A DNA stretch of 64,000 bases. It comes from Tuberibacillus sp. Marseille-P3662 (lineage in GTDB: Bacteria; Bacillota; Bacilli; Bacillales; Sporolactobacillaceae). The position numbers were made by a program, and so were the translations under genes. The first letter of the stretch is position 1. Each line of letters opens with the position of its first letter. Location of the stretch: the NCBI RefSeq assembly GCF_900178005.1, contig NZ_FXBS01000003.1, positions 124,001-188,000 of the forward strand, in the 5' to 3' direction. The notes under the pieces were generated by a model. It worked only from the letters and a program-made list of their open reading frames with translations, was not told the DNA's origin and made no database searches. Shown here piece by piece: positions 34,711 to 42,221 of the stretch.

Positions 34711-36258
34711 ATGGAATGGTTGAATTTTATTCTAATTGCCGTCGTTTTCTTGCTTATTTTTGCGCCATTGGCGTTTTCAATCTTTTTGCGTATGTTGGAT
34801 AAAAACCAACAACAGCATTCAATTTTAAGAAACTTTCCGTTGCTGGGGAAAGCCCGCTATCTGATTGAGAAAGTCGGTCCGGAAATGCGGCAATATTTAT
34901 TTGATGATGATCATGAAGGCAAGCCTTTTTCGCGTGAAGACTATCAACATATTGTTCTACCAGCTAAATATCAAAATAATATGATTGGTTTTGGTTCCAA
35001 GCGCGAATTTGATAGTCAAGGCTATTATGTTAAAAATGCCATGTTTCCCAAACAAAGGGAAGAAATGCGCGTTGATAACAGTGACTTGATTGAAACAAAA
35101 AAATATGAAATTGATGAAGATGGGTTGTTCAAGCGCAAAGAGCATCGTAAGAAAGATACGGTCAAGCCGTGGTTATTACCGGAAGAAGATGCGGTTGTGA
35201 TTGGCCCGGGATGTCGGGAACCTTTTAAAGTCAGAGGGCTGATCGGCATGTCGGGGATGAGTTATGGCTCCTTGGGAGAACGGGCGATCACAGCCTTGTC
35301 CAAAGGACTAGGCATGAGTCATGGCACGTGGATGAATACTGGGGAAGGCGGTCTTTCACCCTATCATTTGGAAGGCGATGTTGATATCATTATGCAGGTC
35401 GGTCCAGGGTTGTTTGGCGTCCGGACAAAAGACGGTGAACTTGATTGGGATGAATTGAAGCATAAGGCTGACTTAAAGCAAGTCAAAGCGATTGAGTTAA
35501 AACTCGGACAAGGTGCAAAAACGCGGGGCGGCCATCTGGATGGCAGTAAGGTGTCCCCGAAAATCGCTGAGATTCGCCGGATTGAACCTTATAAAACAGT
35601 TGATAGCCCAAACCGATTTAACGAGTTTCAAGACTATCAATCTATGTTCGCCTTCATTAACCAAGTTCGTGATGTGACGGGACTGCCGGTTGGTATTAAA
35701 TTAGTTGTTGGCGGAGAATCGGAAGTTGAAGATTTGGCGGAAAATATGAAAATTCATGAGGTTGGTCCTGATTTTATTACCGTTGACGGCAGTGAAGGCG
35801 GGACGGGAGCCACTTATCAAGAATTGGCTGACGGTGTAGGGTTGCCGATCCGGGCTGCCGTGCCGATTGTCGATGACATGATGAGAAAACATGGTGTTCG
35901 TGATCGTGTCAAGATCATAGCTTCCGGAAAAATGTTTACTGCTGACCGGGTTGCCATGATTTTAAGCATGGGGGCTGATCTTGTCAATATTGCGCGTGCC
36001 TTTATGATCACCGTTGGTTGTATTATGGCTCTACGTTGTCATACCAACACCTGTCCAGTCGGCGTGGCGACGACTGATGATGAATTGCAGCAAGGATTGG
36101 TTATTGAAGAGAAATCGTACAGGGTGCTGAACTATCTTGTGACCTTGCGCGAAGGATTGTATAACGTTGCGGCTGCGTCCGGATTGGATTCTCCAACGCA
36201 GTTCAGTCAAGGCCATGTCGTATTTAAAGACGAGCGCGGGCAAACGGTAGAGGTTTAA
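34711..36258 (+). CDS. FMN-binding glutamate synthase-like protein (YerD type)
   Basis: This 515-residue protein has one N-terminal transmembrane helix (about 3-24), then a GltB-type central FMN barrel. Conserved blocks are GMSGMSYGSLGERAITALSKG, MNTGEGGLSPYH, QVGPGLFGVR, KLGQGAKTRGGHL, DGSEGGTGATY and the cysteine set C-x5-C-x4-C in GCIMALRCHTNTCPVG, which in glutamate synthase binds a 3Fe-4S cluster. It lacks the glutaminase domain, so whether it makes glutamate is unknown. ATG 34711 follows GAGAGGG; the frame extends upstream to 34636 without a ribosome binding site. Confidence 0.88.
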   Translation: MEWLNFILIAVVFLLIFAPLAFSIFLRMLDKNQQQHSILRNFPLLGKARYLIEKVGPEMRQYLFDDDHEGKPFSREDYQHIVLPAKYQNNMIGFGSKREFDSQGYYVKNAMFPKQREEMRVDNSDLIETKKYEIDEDGLFKRKEHRKKDTVKPWLLPEEDAVVIGPGCREPFKVRGLIGMSGMSYGSLGERAITALSKGLGMSHGTWMNTGEGGLSPYHLEGDVDIIMQVGPGLFGVRTKDGELDWDELKHKADLKQVKAIELKLGQGAKTRGGHLDGSKVSPKIAEIRRIEPYKTVDSPNRFNEFQDYQSMFAFINQVRDVTGLPVGIKLVVGGESEVEDLAENMKIHEVGPDFITVDGSEGGTGATYQELADGVGLPIRAAVPIVDDMMRKHGVRDRVKIIASGKMFTADRVAMILSMGADLVNIARAFMITVGCIMALRCHTNTCPVGVATTDDELQQGLVIEEKSYRVLNYLVTLREGLYNVAAASGLDSPTQFSQGHVVFKDERGQTVEV

Positions 36259-36267
36259 CGGTTTGGG

Positions 36268-36313
36268 GTCAGGCCCCCACTGCTTTAACGCGGTGGGGGC
36301 CTGACCCCATTTA
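36268..36313 (+). terminator. Long GC-rich hairpin after the glutamate synthase-like gene
   Basis: TGGGGTCAGGCCCCCACTG pairs with a near-complete complement ending GGGGGCCTGACCCCA, followed by TTTAT. It starts within 15 bases of the stop. Confidence 0.85.
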
Positions 36314-36402
36314 TAAAAGGAGGTAGGTTAATCATTTCTGTTTAAGGGTGTGAAGTATTTACTTGGGAGGGCGAGAGGTAAATAGATTAAAGTTTATTAT
36401 GC

Positions 36403-36849
36403 GGGACCGAATTATTACATAACAGGACGTTTTTATTAAAATGCAGGACATCCGCGGGACAGCACACTTCTTATGGGACAAGTACGTTCCAGAAATACTC
36501 ATTTATGGGACAGAAAATTCACATAACGGGACGCTTTTATTAAAATACGGGACATCCACGGGACAGCGCACTTCTTATGGGACAAGTACGTTCCAGAAAT
36601 ACTCATTTATGGGATAGAAAATTCACATAACGGGACGCTTTTATTAAAATACGTGACATCCGCGGGACAGCGCACCTCTTATGGGACAAGTACGTTCCAG
36701 CATGACTCATTTACGGGACCGAAATATTACATTACAGGACGTTTTTATTAAAATGCGGGACATCCGCGGGACAGCGTACCTCTTATGGGACAAGTACGTT
36801 CCAGAAATACTCATTTACGGGACAGAAAATTCACATAACGGGATGCTTT
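36403..36849 (+). repeat. 104-bp tandem array, left part (units 1-4 and start of unit 5)
   Basis: Units of exactly 104 bp. Corresponding TTATGGGACAAGTACGTTCC blocks start at about 36471, 36575, 36679 and 36783. Each unit carries five GGGAC-type pentamers on the same strand at intervals 21, 21, 11, 19, 32. Starts are 36403, 36424, 36445, 36456, 36475; 36507, 36528, 36549, 36560, 36579; 36611, 36632, 36653, 36664, 36683; 36715, 36736, 36757, 36768, 36787; 36819, 36840. A few sites are AGGAC, GTGAC or GGGAT. A period of 104 is not a multiple of three, so the array is not a coding repeat. It is cut by the IS at 36850. Confidence 0.95.
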
Positions 36850-36928
36850 AGAGTTAGTCTAAAAAGTGGACACGCTACAGAGAGAATTTTTACAATGAAA
36901 TTATCAATCGAATGGAGCGTGTCTAAAG

Positions 36929-37222
36929 ATGGGAAAACATTATGATGACGAATTCAAGGAATATGTTGCCAAAATGGTTGTGGATGAAGGCAAAAAAGCG
37001 GCGGAAGTATCTAGAGAAATGGATCTCCCTTATAAAACGATGACGCGTTGGGTCCGTGATTATCGGAAGAAAAAACAGTTGAAAGCCGAGGAATTGGACT
37101 ATATCACCCCTAGTGAGCACAAGAAACGGGAAAAGGAATTGCTGGATCAAATTAAGGAATTGAAAGAGGAGAACGAAATCGTAAAAAAGGCGGCGCACAT
37201 CTTCATGAAAAACCAGAAATAA
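36929..37222 (+). CDS. IS3-family transposase OrfA
   Basis: This 97-residue DNA-binding subunit has an N-terminal helix-turn-helix (YDDEFKEYVAKMVVDEGKKA, SREMDLPYKTMTRWVRDY). A C-terminal leucine-zipper-like coiled coil (about 65-90, KREKELLDQIKELKEENEIV) mediates oligomerisation. The end of the gene holds the slippery heptamer A-AAA-AAG at 37183-37189 in the right phase for a -1 shift into orfB, which would give the OrfAB transposase. GGAG lies about 12 bases upstream of ATG. Confidence 0.95.
   Translation: MGKHYDDEFKEYVAKMVVDEGKKAAEVSREMDLPYKTMTRWVRDYRKKKQLKAEELDYITPSEHKKREKELLDQIKELKEENEIVKKAAHIFMKNQK
37183..37189 (+). other. Programmed -1 frameshift site (A AAA AAG)
   Basis: The zero frame reads GTA-AAA-AAG. 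A -1 slip continues in the orfB frame as KKGGAHLHEKPEIIYAFMNE with no stop. The same heptamer drives OrfAB synthesis in IS911-type elements. Confidence 0.82.
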
Positions 37223-37233
37223 TTTACGCTTTC

Positions 37234-38115
37234 ATGAATGAACATCGCCACGAGTTTCGAGTCGTGAAGATGTGCCAAGTTCTAGAAGTCTCGAAAAGTG
37301 GCTTTTATAAATGGCTTAAAATGCGACCCCATCAAAGTGATTGTGAAAAAGAAAAGGAACGTTTGAAGGGTGTCATTTGTCGACTTTTCTATGAGTATCG
37401 TGAAACGTATGGAAGCCCACGAATCACCCATGAACTTCGAAAACAAGACATTCATGTTTCGGAGAAAACAGTGGGGAGATATATGAGAGAAAGGGGGCTC
37501 CGTGCGGTTCCAGAAAAACGTTTTGTGACAACAACAGACTCGAATCACAGTCATCCCATTTATCCAAATTTATTGAATCGTCATTTCAATCCAGAACAGC
37601 CTGACCGTGCATGGGTGACCGATATCACTTATGTGTGGACATTAGAAGGATGGTTATATTTAGCTAGTGTGATGGATTTATATTCGCGTAAAATCATTGG
37701 GTGGCATATTGATAAAAGCTTGTCCAAAGCGTTGGTTTTAAAGGCGCTTAACCGAGCCATCCGTTTGAGACATCCTTCAGACAAGCTCATTCATCATTCG
37801 GACCGTGGCAGTCAGTACGCATCCAAAGAATATATTGAGTGCCTAAATGCACACAATATTCAAATCAGTATGAGCCGGCGTGGCAACTGTTATGACAACG
37901 CATGCATTGAATCCTTTCATGCGACCATTAAGAAAGACCGTATTTATCGTCGTCAATATAGAAGTCGTGAAGAAGCCAAAAAAGACATCTGGGACTATAT
38001 CATGAGCTTTTATAATGAGAGAAGAAGTCATTCAACGCTCGGCTATGTCTCACCCAATCAATATGAACGGGCTTATTGGGCATTGACGGAGCGAAAGCAG
38101 GACAAAACAGCCTAA
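37234..38115 (+). CDS. IS3-family transposase OrfB (DDE integrase core)
   Basis: This 293-residue integrase-fold protein begins with an HTH_21-like region (CQVLEVSKSGFYKWL, YGSPRITHELRK). The rve core has catalytic residues D in VTDITYVWT, D in HHSDRGSQYAS and E in NACIESFHATIKKD, matching the DDE arrangement with 35-residue D-E spacing of the family. It is most likely made as an OrfAB fusion by -1 frameshifting; the frame is open upstream past 37183. It is intact, so the element may still be active. Confidence 0.96.
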   Translation: MNEHRHEFRVVKMCQVLEVSKSGFYKWLKMRPHQSDCEKEKERLKGVICRLFYEYRETYGSPRITHELRKQDIHVSEKTVGRYMRERGLRAVPEKRFVTTTDSNHSHPIYPNLLNRHFNPEQPDRAWVTDITYVWTLEGWLYLASVMDLYSRKIIGWHIDKSLSKALVLKALNRAIRLRHPSDKLIHHSDRGSQYASKEYIECLNAHNIQISMSRRGNCYDNACIESFHATIKKDRIYRRQYRSREEAKKDIWDYIMSFYNERRSHSTLGYVSPNQYERAYWALTERKQDKTA

Positions 38116-38400
38116 ATACAACCAGCAACTTTATTTGGAGTGGCGGGCGTGATAGCCTCGACGGCGAGCCAATCTTTTATAATAGCTGGCTCCTTGGCCT
38201 GGAACTCACGCCCGTAGAGGCTCCATGTCAAGTTGCGACTATAGGCCGTGTTCCCTTTGATTCAAATACCCCTTACTCGACTCATGAGCTTAATTATTGC
38301 GTGTTGATTCATTTCGGTTCTCGTTTAAAGGGAAGACCAATGCCTAACTTAACGTATGGATTAAAAGTTTTTTCGTGAAAGTTTGTCCACTTTATTGACA
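38116..38400 (+). other. Non-coding, potentially structured tail of the IS
   Basis: The 285 bases after orfB contain no credible gene. They contain GGGCGTGA (38145-38152) complementary to TCACGCCC (38206-38213), and AGCCTC (38154-38159) complementary to GAGGCT (38217-38222). GAGCCA (38166-38171) is complementary to TGGCTC (38187-38192). The first two pairs are interleaved, a pseudoknot-like layout. A short frame overlapping the orfB end has no ribosome binding site. Confidence 0.55.
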
Positions 38401-38408
38401 GAAGTCCA

Positions 38409-38567
38409 GCTTTTATTAAAATACGTGACATCCGCGGGACAGCGTACCTTTTATGGGACAAGTACGTTCCAGCATGACTCATTTACGGGACAGAAAATTC
38501 ACATAACGGGACGCTTTTATTGAAATACGGGACATCCACGGGACAACGCGCCTACAACCTATGGGAT
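38409..38567 (+). repeat. 104-bp tandem array, right part (end of unit 5 and unit 6)
   Basis: This continues the array after the IS. GGGAC-type sites start at 38425, 38436, 38455, then 38487, 38508, 38529, 38540 and a degenerate last one at 38563 (spacing 23 instead of 19). Together with the left part this makes six units and 30 sites. Confidence 0.93.
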
Positions 38568-38570
38568 TGT

Positions 38571-38602
38571 TAAAAAAGGGTCTGAATACAAGTCCAGACC
38601 CT
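38571..38602 (-). terminator. Terminator of the P1B-ATPase gene
   Basis: On the minus strand AGGGTCTG pairs with CAGACCCT and is followed by six T residues. Confidence 0.88.
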
Positions 38603-38610
38603 CACCTTCT

Positions 38611-40530
38611 TTAACCACGCAGCATCCGCAAACTATTTAAGATGACGAGAATGGTACTGCCCTCGTGTCCGATGACACCTGCTGTCATATCGAGAAATTG
38701 AACAAAGTTCGATAGAATGAGCAAGACAATCACACTTGAGGCAAACACGAGATTTTGTTTAACAATTTTGTTCAGCCTACGTGCCAATGACATAGACAAA
38801 GCTACTTTTTCCAATTTATTTTTGACAAGGACAATATCGGCTGTCTCTAGGGCTGCGTCTGTACCGCTTCCCATCCCGATGCCAATGGACGCTGTTGCGA
38901 GTGCCGGTGTGTCATTAATCCCATCGCCGATCATGGCTGTTTTTCCGTATTGGTTCTGGATATCTTTAATCACATCAACTTTTTGATCAGGAAGACATCC
39001 TGAAATATAGTTGGATACGCCTGCTTCCTCGGCAATGGTGCGAGCGGTCCGTTCATTGTCACCGGTGATCATAATCGTATAAATACCGAGTCGATGCATG
39101 CGCTCAATGGCTTTTTTAGCTTCGGGTCGGATGTGATCTTTTAAACCTAAATAACCCACTATTTGGTCGTTTTTTTCCACGAAAACGGTGATCTCTTCGC
39201 CTCCATGATCAATTTGATAGGCCGTCACAAATTGATTGACCATGCTTTCATCCATGAAGTCAGCATTCCCTATTTTATAAGTATCCGCACCAACTTTGCC
39301 TTCCACACCGTATCCGGGAACGTTTCGAATCCATTCAACATCAGGCAAATCGTGTATACCAGTCTCACGAACAATAAAATCTGTAATCGCGGTTGCTAAA
39401 GGGTGTGTGGATTGATATTCAATCGCTCCGACAGCCGCCATGACTTGCAATTGATTGGCGTTACTGGCCCAAATACTTGTTTCGACTTTTGGTTCACCTG
39501 CTGTCAACGTGCCTGTTTTATCAAAAGCAACGGCTTTTAGATGACTCATACTTTCTAGATAATAACCGCCCTTAAATAAAATCCCTTGTCGTGCTCCATA
39601 GGAGATCGCTGATAATACAGCGGGCGTTGAGGAGGCAACAACCGCGCAAGGGGATGCGACAACGAGCAAAATCATCGCACGGTATAGGGTCTCTTCCCAC
39701 CCCCAACCAATAGCAAAGGGTGGAAGGACCATCATAAGAGCAACCGCGATTAAAACGATATTAACATAGTGTTTTTCAAATCGGTCGATAAAACGTTGTG
39801 TCGGTGCTTGCTCTTCTTGGGCATCTTGTACCAATGTGAGAATTTTACTAAACAAGGTTTCTGAATGGGTCTTGGTCACGCGTATAACAGCCATGCCGTC
39901 TAAATTGATGGTACCCGCGAGAACACTATCATTTCCTTGCTTCGTAATCGGAGCGGACTCTCCGGTGATTGCCGCTTCATTAACACTTGTTTGGCCGCCT
40001 TCGATGACACCATCACAAGGGATTCGTTCACCTGGTTTGATACGGATTCGGTCGTCAATACAAACGGACTCTATGGAGACCCTCTGTTCAGAGTTAGCCG
40101 TTATTAACCGGGCTGTTTGCGGTTGTAATGACATAAGTGACGATAATTCTTTTGATGTTCTGTCCATTGTATAGCTTTCAAGGGTGCCGCTGACAGCAAA
40201 AATTAAAATCAACATGGCCCCTTCTCCCCAATGACCAATCAATGCGGCGCCAAGAGCAGCTATAATCATGAGTAATTCAACATTAAGGTGTTTCTCCTTA
40301 ATTGTTTCATGAATCCCTTCTTTCGCTTTATAATAACCGCCGACAACATAGGCTAAGGCAAAAACAGGCCACGCTAACATGTCAGATTGTCCGACTAGCC
40401 ATCCGGTTACAATCAAAATACCAGCGGCTAGTGCGGCTATGAGTTCACTATGATCTTGTAGTTTCTTAAAATATGAAGGCGGCTTAAACGAATTGCGCTT
40501 AGGCGTCTGTTGTTCCAAATTGGCTTCCAT
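38611..40530 (-). CDS. pfeT: P1B-4 type heavy-metal transporting ATPase (PfeT/ZosA-like)
   Basis: This 639-residue P-type ATPase exports a transition metal ion. The transmembrane metal site is SPC in VVASPCAVVASS (not CPC) together with HEGST in the last helices, the P1B-4 signature. The phosphorylation loop is FDKTGTLTAG, the actuator loop TGES, and the hinge GDGINDTPALA. It lacks an N-terminal HMA domain. Length and motifs match B. subtilis PfeT (YkvW/ZosA), a ferrous iron efflux pump of the PerR regulon. PerR- and Fur-like boxes upstream (40635-40649, 40552-40566) support that identity. Zinc or cobalt export remains possible. AAAGGTG precedes ATG 40530. Confidence 0.87.
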   Translation of the reverse strand: MEANLEQQTPKRNSFKPPSYFKKLQDHSELIAALAAGILIVTGWLVGQSDMLAWPVFALAYVVGGYYKAKEGIHETIKEKHLNVELLMIIAALGAALIGHWGEGAMLILIFAVSGTLESYTMDRTSKELSSLMSLQPQTARLITANSEQRVSIESVCIDDRIRIKPGERIPCDGVIEGGQTSVNEAAITGESAPITKQGNDSVLAGTINLDGMAVIRVTKTHSETLFSKILTLVQDAQEEQAPTQRFIDRFEKHYVNIVLIAVALMMVLPPFAIGWGWEETLYRAMILLVVASPCAVVASSTPAVLSAISYGARQGILFKGGYYLESMSHLKAVAFDKTGTLTAGEPKVETSIWASNANQLQVMAAVGAIEYQSTHPLATAITDFIVRETGIHDLPDVEWIRNVPGYGVEGKVGADTYKIGNADFMDESMVNQFVTAYQIDHGGEEITVFVEKNDQIVGYLGLKDHIRPEAKKAIERMHRLGIYTIMITGDNERTARTIAEEAGVSNYISGCLPDQKVDVIKDIQNQYGKTAMIGDGINDTPALATASIGIGMGSGTDAALETADIVLVKNKLEKVALSMSLARRLNKIVKQNLVFASSVIVLLILSNFVQFLDMTAGVIGHEGSTILVILNSLRMLRG

Positions 40531-40551
40531 TTGAAAACACCTTTCTATAGT

Positions 40552-40566
40552 TGATAACGATTTTCA
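40552..40566. promoter_or_regulatory. Fur-box-like palindrome
   Basis: TGATAACGATTTTCA matches the 7-1-7 Fur consensus TGATAAT-N-ATTATCA at all but two positions. It is 22 bases upstream of the ATPase start. Confidence 0.55.
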
Positions 40567-40634
40567 TAATCATTAAGTATATGCCAATGCGATATGCTGC
40601 CGCTAAGCCACGACAGCATCAAAGATAACTTTAT

Positions 40635-40649
40635 TTATAATAATTATTA
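40635..40649. promoter_or_regulatory. PerR-box-like palindrome
   Basis: TTATAATAATTATTA matches the Per box TTATAAT-N-ATTATAA with one mismatch. It lies about 105 bases upstream of the ATPase start, in a very AT-rich stretch, so chance similarity must be weighed. Confidence 0.6.
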
Positions 40650-40790
40650 TCTAATAAAGTTAATTATATAATAACATATATAATTAAAATGAAAAGCCCA
40701 ATGCTCACTATTTGTATCTTTTTTCAGGTGGTAAGAGTGGGGGTTAATTGATTATAATGGACATACAGTTATAGAAGAGGTGTATATTTT

Positions 40791-41261
40791 ATGCAGGAAG
40801 TTGCACAGGCCCCAATCATTCGTAAGCGTATCAAACGATTTGCTGCCTGTATTTTCTTTACTTATATAGCAATTTTATTGTATTTAACTTTATTTACATA
40901 TAATTATTATGTCTATGGTAAATCAGTCAACTTGGTTGTATTTGATAGCATTAAATTAATGTTAGACAGTGGTAATCCCTGGCTGATGATTAAAAATATC
41001 TTGGGGAATGTGGCTTTATTTGTGCCGTTTGGACTCCTTGTACCGCTTATATTTAAAAGTGTTCGCCCTTTTATCATTAGTTTTATTATAGCGTTTGGCA
41101 GTAGTCTTTTAATTGAAGCCATGCAATTTGAGTTTGCCAAACGAATTTTTGACATTGATGACATTCTGTTGAACACGATCGGAGCGGTGTTAGGGTGGAT
41201 TTTATTCAAAATATTATATGGGTTATACAGGTTAGTGTTTTATGTGATTTACCATCGGTAG
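40791..41261 (+). CDS. VanZ family membrane protein
   Basis: This 156-residue protein has four or five transmembrane helices. VanZ motifs are NILGNVALFVPFGLLVP, then EAMQFEFAKRIFDIDDILLNTIGAVLGW. VanZ confers low-level teicoplanin resistance in enterococci; most homologues in bacilli have no known role. AGAGGTG lies about 10 bases before ATG 40791. It diverges from the metal ATPase gene. Confidence 0.87.
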   Translation: MQEVAQAPIIRKRIKRFAACIFFTYIAILLYLTLFTYNYYVYGKSVNLVVFDSIKLMLDSGNPWLMIKNILGNVALFVPFGLLVPLIFKSVRPFIISFIIAFGSSLLIEAMQFEFAKRIFDIDDILLNTIGAVLGWILFKILYGLYRLVFYVIYHR

Positions 41262-41315
41262 TGTGAAGTGTTCTGAGGATATTTCCTTTTTTTGCGGGAG
41301 TATTTACGTTCCCTA

Positions 41316-41351
41316 AAAATAAGAGGTCTTCCAAAGAAAGGAACACCTCTT
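41316..41351 (-). terminator. Terminator of acyP
   Basis: On the minus strand AAGAGGTGTTCC pairs with GGAAGACCTCTT (one mismatch) and is followed by ATTTTTA. It begins at the acylphosphatase stop codon. Confidence 0.82.
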
Positions 41352-41623
41352 TAATGAACTGTTGAAAATTGTTTATAGTTTTTTAAGTGATTGATTTCTT
41401 GAAGATGAACGTCTGTGACTTTAGAAAAAGGACTGCCTGCTTTGATATTGCTGATAAACGTGTCGAGCTTCTGCGGTTCACCTTCAGCCTCAGCCTCCAC
41501 GGTTCCGTCGGGCTTGTTCCGTACCCAGCCTTTTATATTGTTCTCTTCAGCTTGCTGTTGTGTGAAAAATCGGAATCCAACACCTTGCACGCGGCCATGG
41601 ACAATGATGTGCATTCGCTTCAT
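41351..41623 (-). CDS. acyP: Acylphosphatase
   Basis: This 90-residue enzyme hydrolyses acyl phosphates such as carbamoyl- or 1,3-bisphosphoglycerate-type anhydrides. The phosphate-binding loop is HGRVQGVGFRFF with the catalytic Arg, and the Asn is in GWVRNKPDGTVE. ATG 41623 has AAGGAGGG about seven bases upstream. The longer frame to 41683 would run through the upstream terminator and is rejected. Confidence 0.94.
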   Translation of the reverse strand: MKRMHIIVHGRVQGVGFRFFTQQQAEENNIKGWVRNKPDGTVEAEAEGEPQKLDTFISNIKAGSPFSKVTDVHLQEINHLKNYKQFSTVH

Positions 41624-41644
41624 GGCAAGTCCCTCCTTAAAATA

Positions 41645-41677
41645 AGACAATCCGCAGTCACAAGGGACCTGCGGATT
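41645..41677 (-). terminator. Terminator of the thioredoxin-like gene
   Basis: AATCCGCAG / CTGCGGATT is a perfect nine-base stem between the thioredoxin-like gene and acyP. On the minus strand it is followed by GTCTTATTTT. Confidence 0.75.
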
Positions 41678-41696
41678 TGTCAAGTTGTCTTTAAGT

Positions 41697-42140
41697 TTAT
41701 TTATTTCCTAGTACTCTGTTGACACGTTTGGTTAACATTTTCATGCCCTTACCACCGGCTTGAGTATGGCGCAGTTGACCGTTTTCGTCAAAAACATAAT
41801 AGGCAGGTACATATTGATTGTCAAAGGCATCCGTTAACTTATGCTCATTATCAACGAAAATGGGTTGGGTGATGTTATATTGATCAGCAACCTCTTTAAT
41901 TTGATCAACGTCCAAATCCTTTTCAGATCGCGGCATATGGACGGCGACGACATTCAATTGATCCTGGTATTCGTCACGGAATTCATTCACTTGCGGCATC
42001 GCTTCTTTACAAAGGCCACAGCTTACAGACCAAAAGTGAATAAGTGTTGGTTTATCGCCAATAAGATCCGATTTATTGACCTCACCGTTGAACCAAGTTG
42101 TTTCGCCCTCTAATTCAGGCATTTCATCGCGTAATTTCAT
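41697..42140 (-). CDS. Cytoplasmic TlpA/ResA-like thiol-disulfide oxidoreductase
   Basis: This 147-residue thioredoxin-fold protein has active site WSVSCGLCKEAMP (CxxC) and the cis-Pro in YVPAYYVFDENG. AhpC/TSA-like features include LIHFWSVSC. It has no signal peptide or lipobox, unlike ResA and StoA, so it probably acts in the cytoplasm. The partner is unknown. ATG 42140 is chosen; an in-frame TTG at 42152 overlaps the AAGGGG ribosome binding site. Confidence 0.85.
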   Translation of the reverse strand: MKLRDEMPELEGETTWFNGEVNKSDLIGDKPTLIHFWSVSCGLCKEAMPQVNEFRDEYQDQLNVVAVHMPRSEKDLDVDQIKEVADQYNITQPIFVDNEHKLTDAFDNQYVPAYYVFDENGQLRHTQAGGKGMKMLTKRVNRVLGNK

Positions 42141-42221
42141 AGCTGGTTTCAACCCCTTTTATTCTTAAAATCACGATTAGCTAATCCTAAGTGTAAAAAA
42201 GTTGTGTGCTCTCGTCAAAAT

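Larger units (their letters stand above)
36850..38408 (+). mobile_element. IS3-family insertion sequence (IS150-like group) with long non-coding tail
   Basis: This 1559-bp element carries orfA and orfB and is bounded by a 5-bp direct repeat GCTTT (36845-36849 and 38409-38413). Imperfect inverted ends share AAAGTGGACA (left inside AGTCTAAAAAGTGGACAC; right seen as its complement TGTCCACTTT). Deleting the element and one GCTTT restores the 21-bp spacing of the surrounding array exactly. About 290 bp after orfB are non-coding, which is long for this family. Confidence 0.93.

Noticed and set aside
38076-38378. 100-codon ORF overlapping the end of orfB
   Set aside because: No ribosome binding site, starts inside orfB, atypical composition, and it runs through the predicted RNA stems.
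36403-38567. CRISPR array
   Set aside because: The repeated unit is 104 bp with no constant short repeat alternating with unique spacers; the parts between GGGAC sites are also repeated. No cas gene is in the window.
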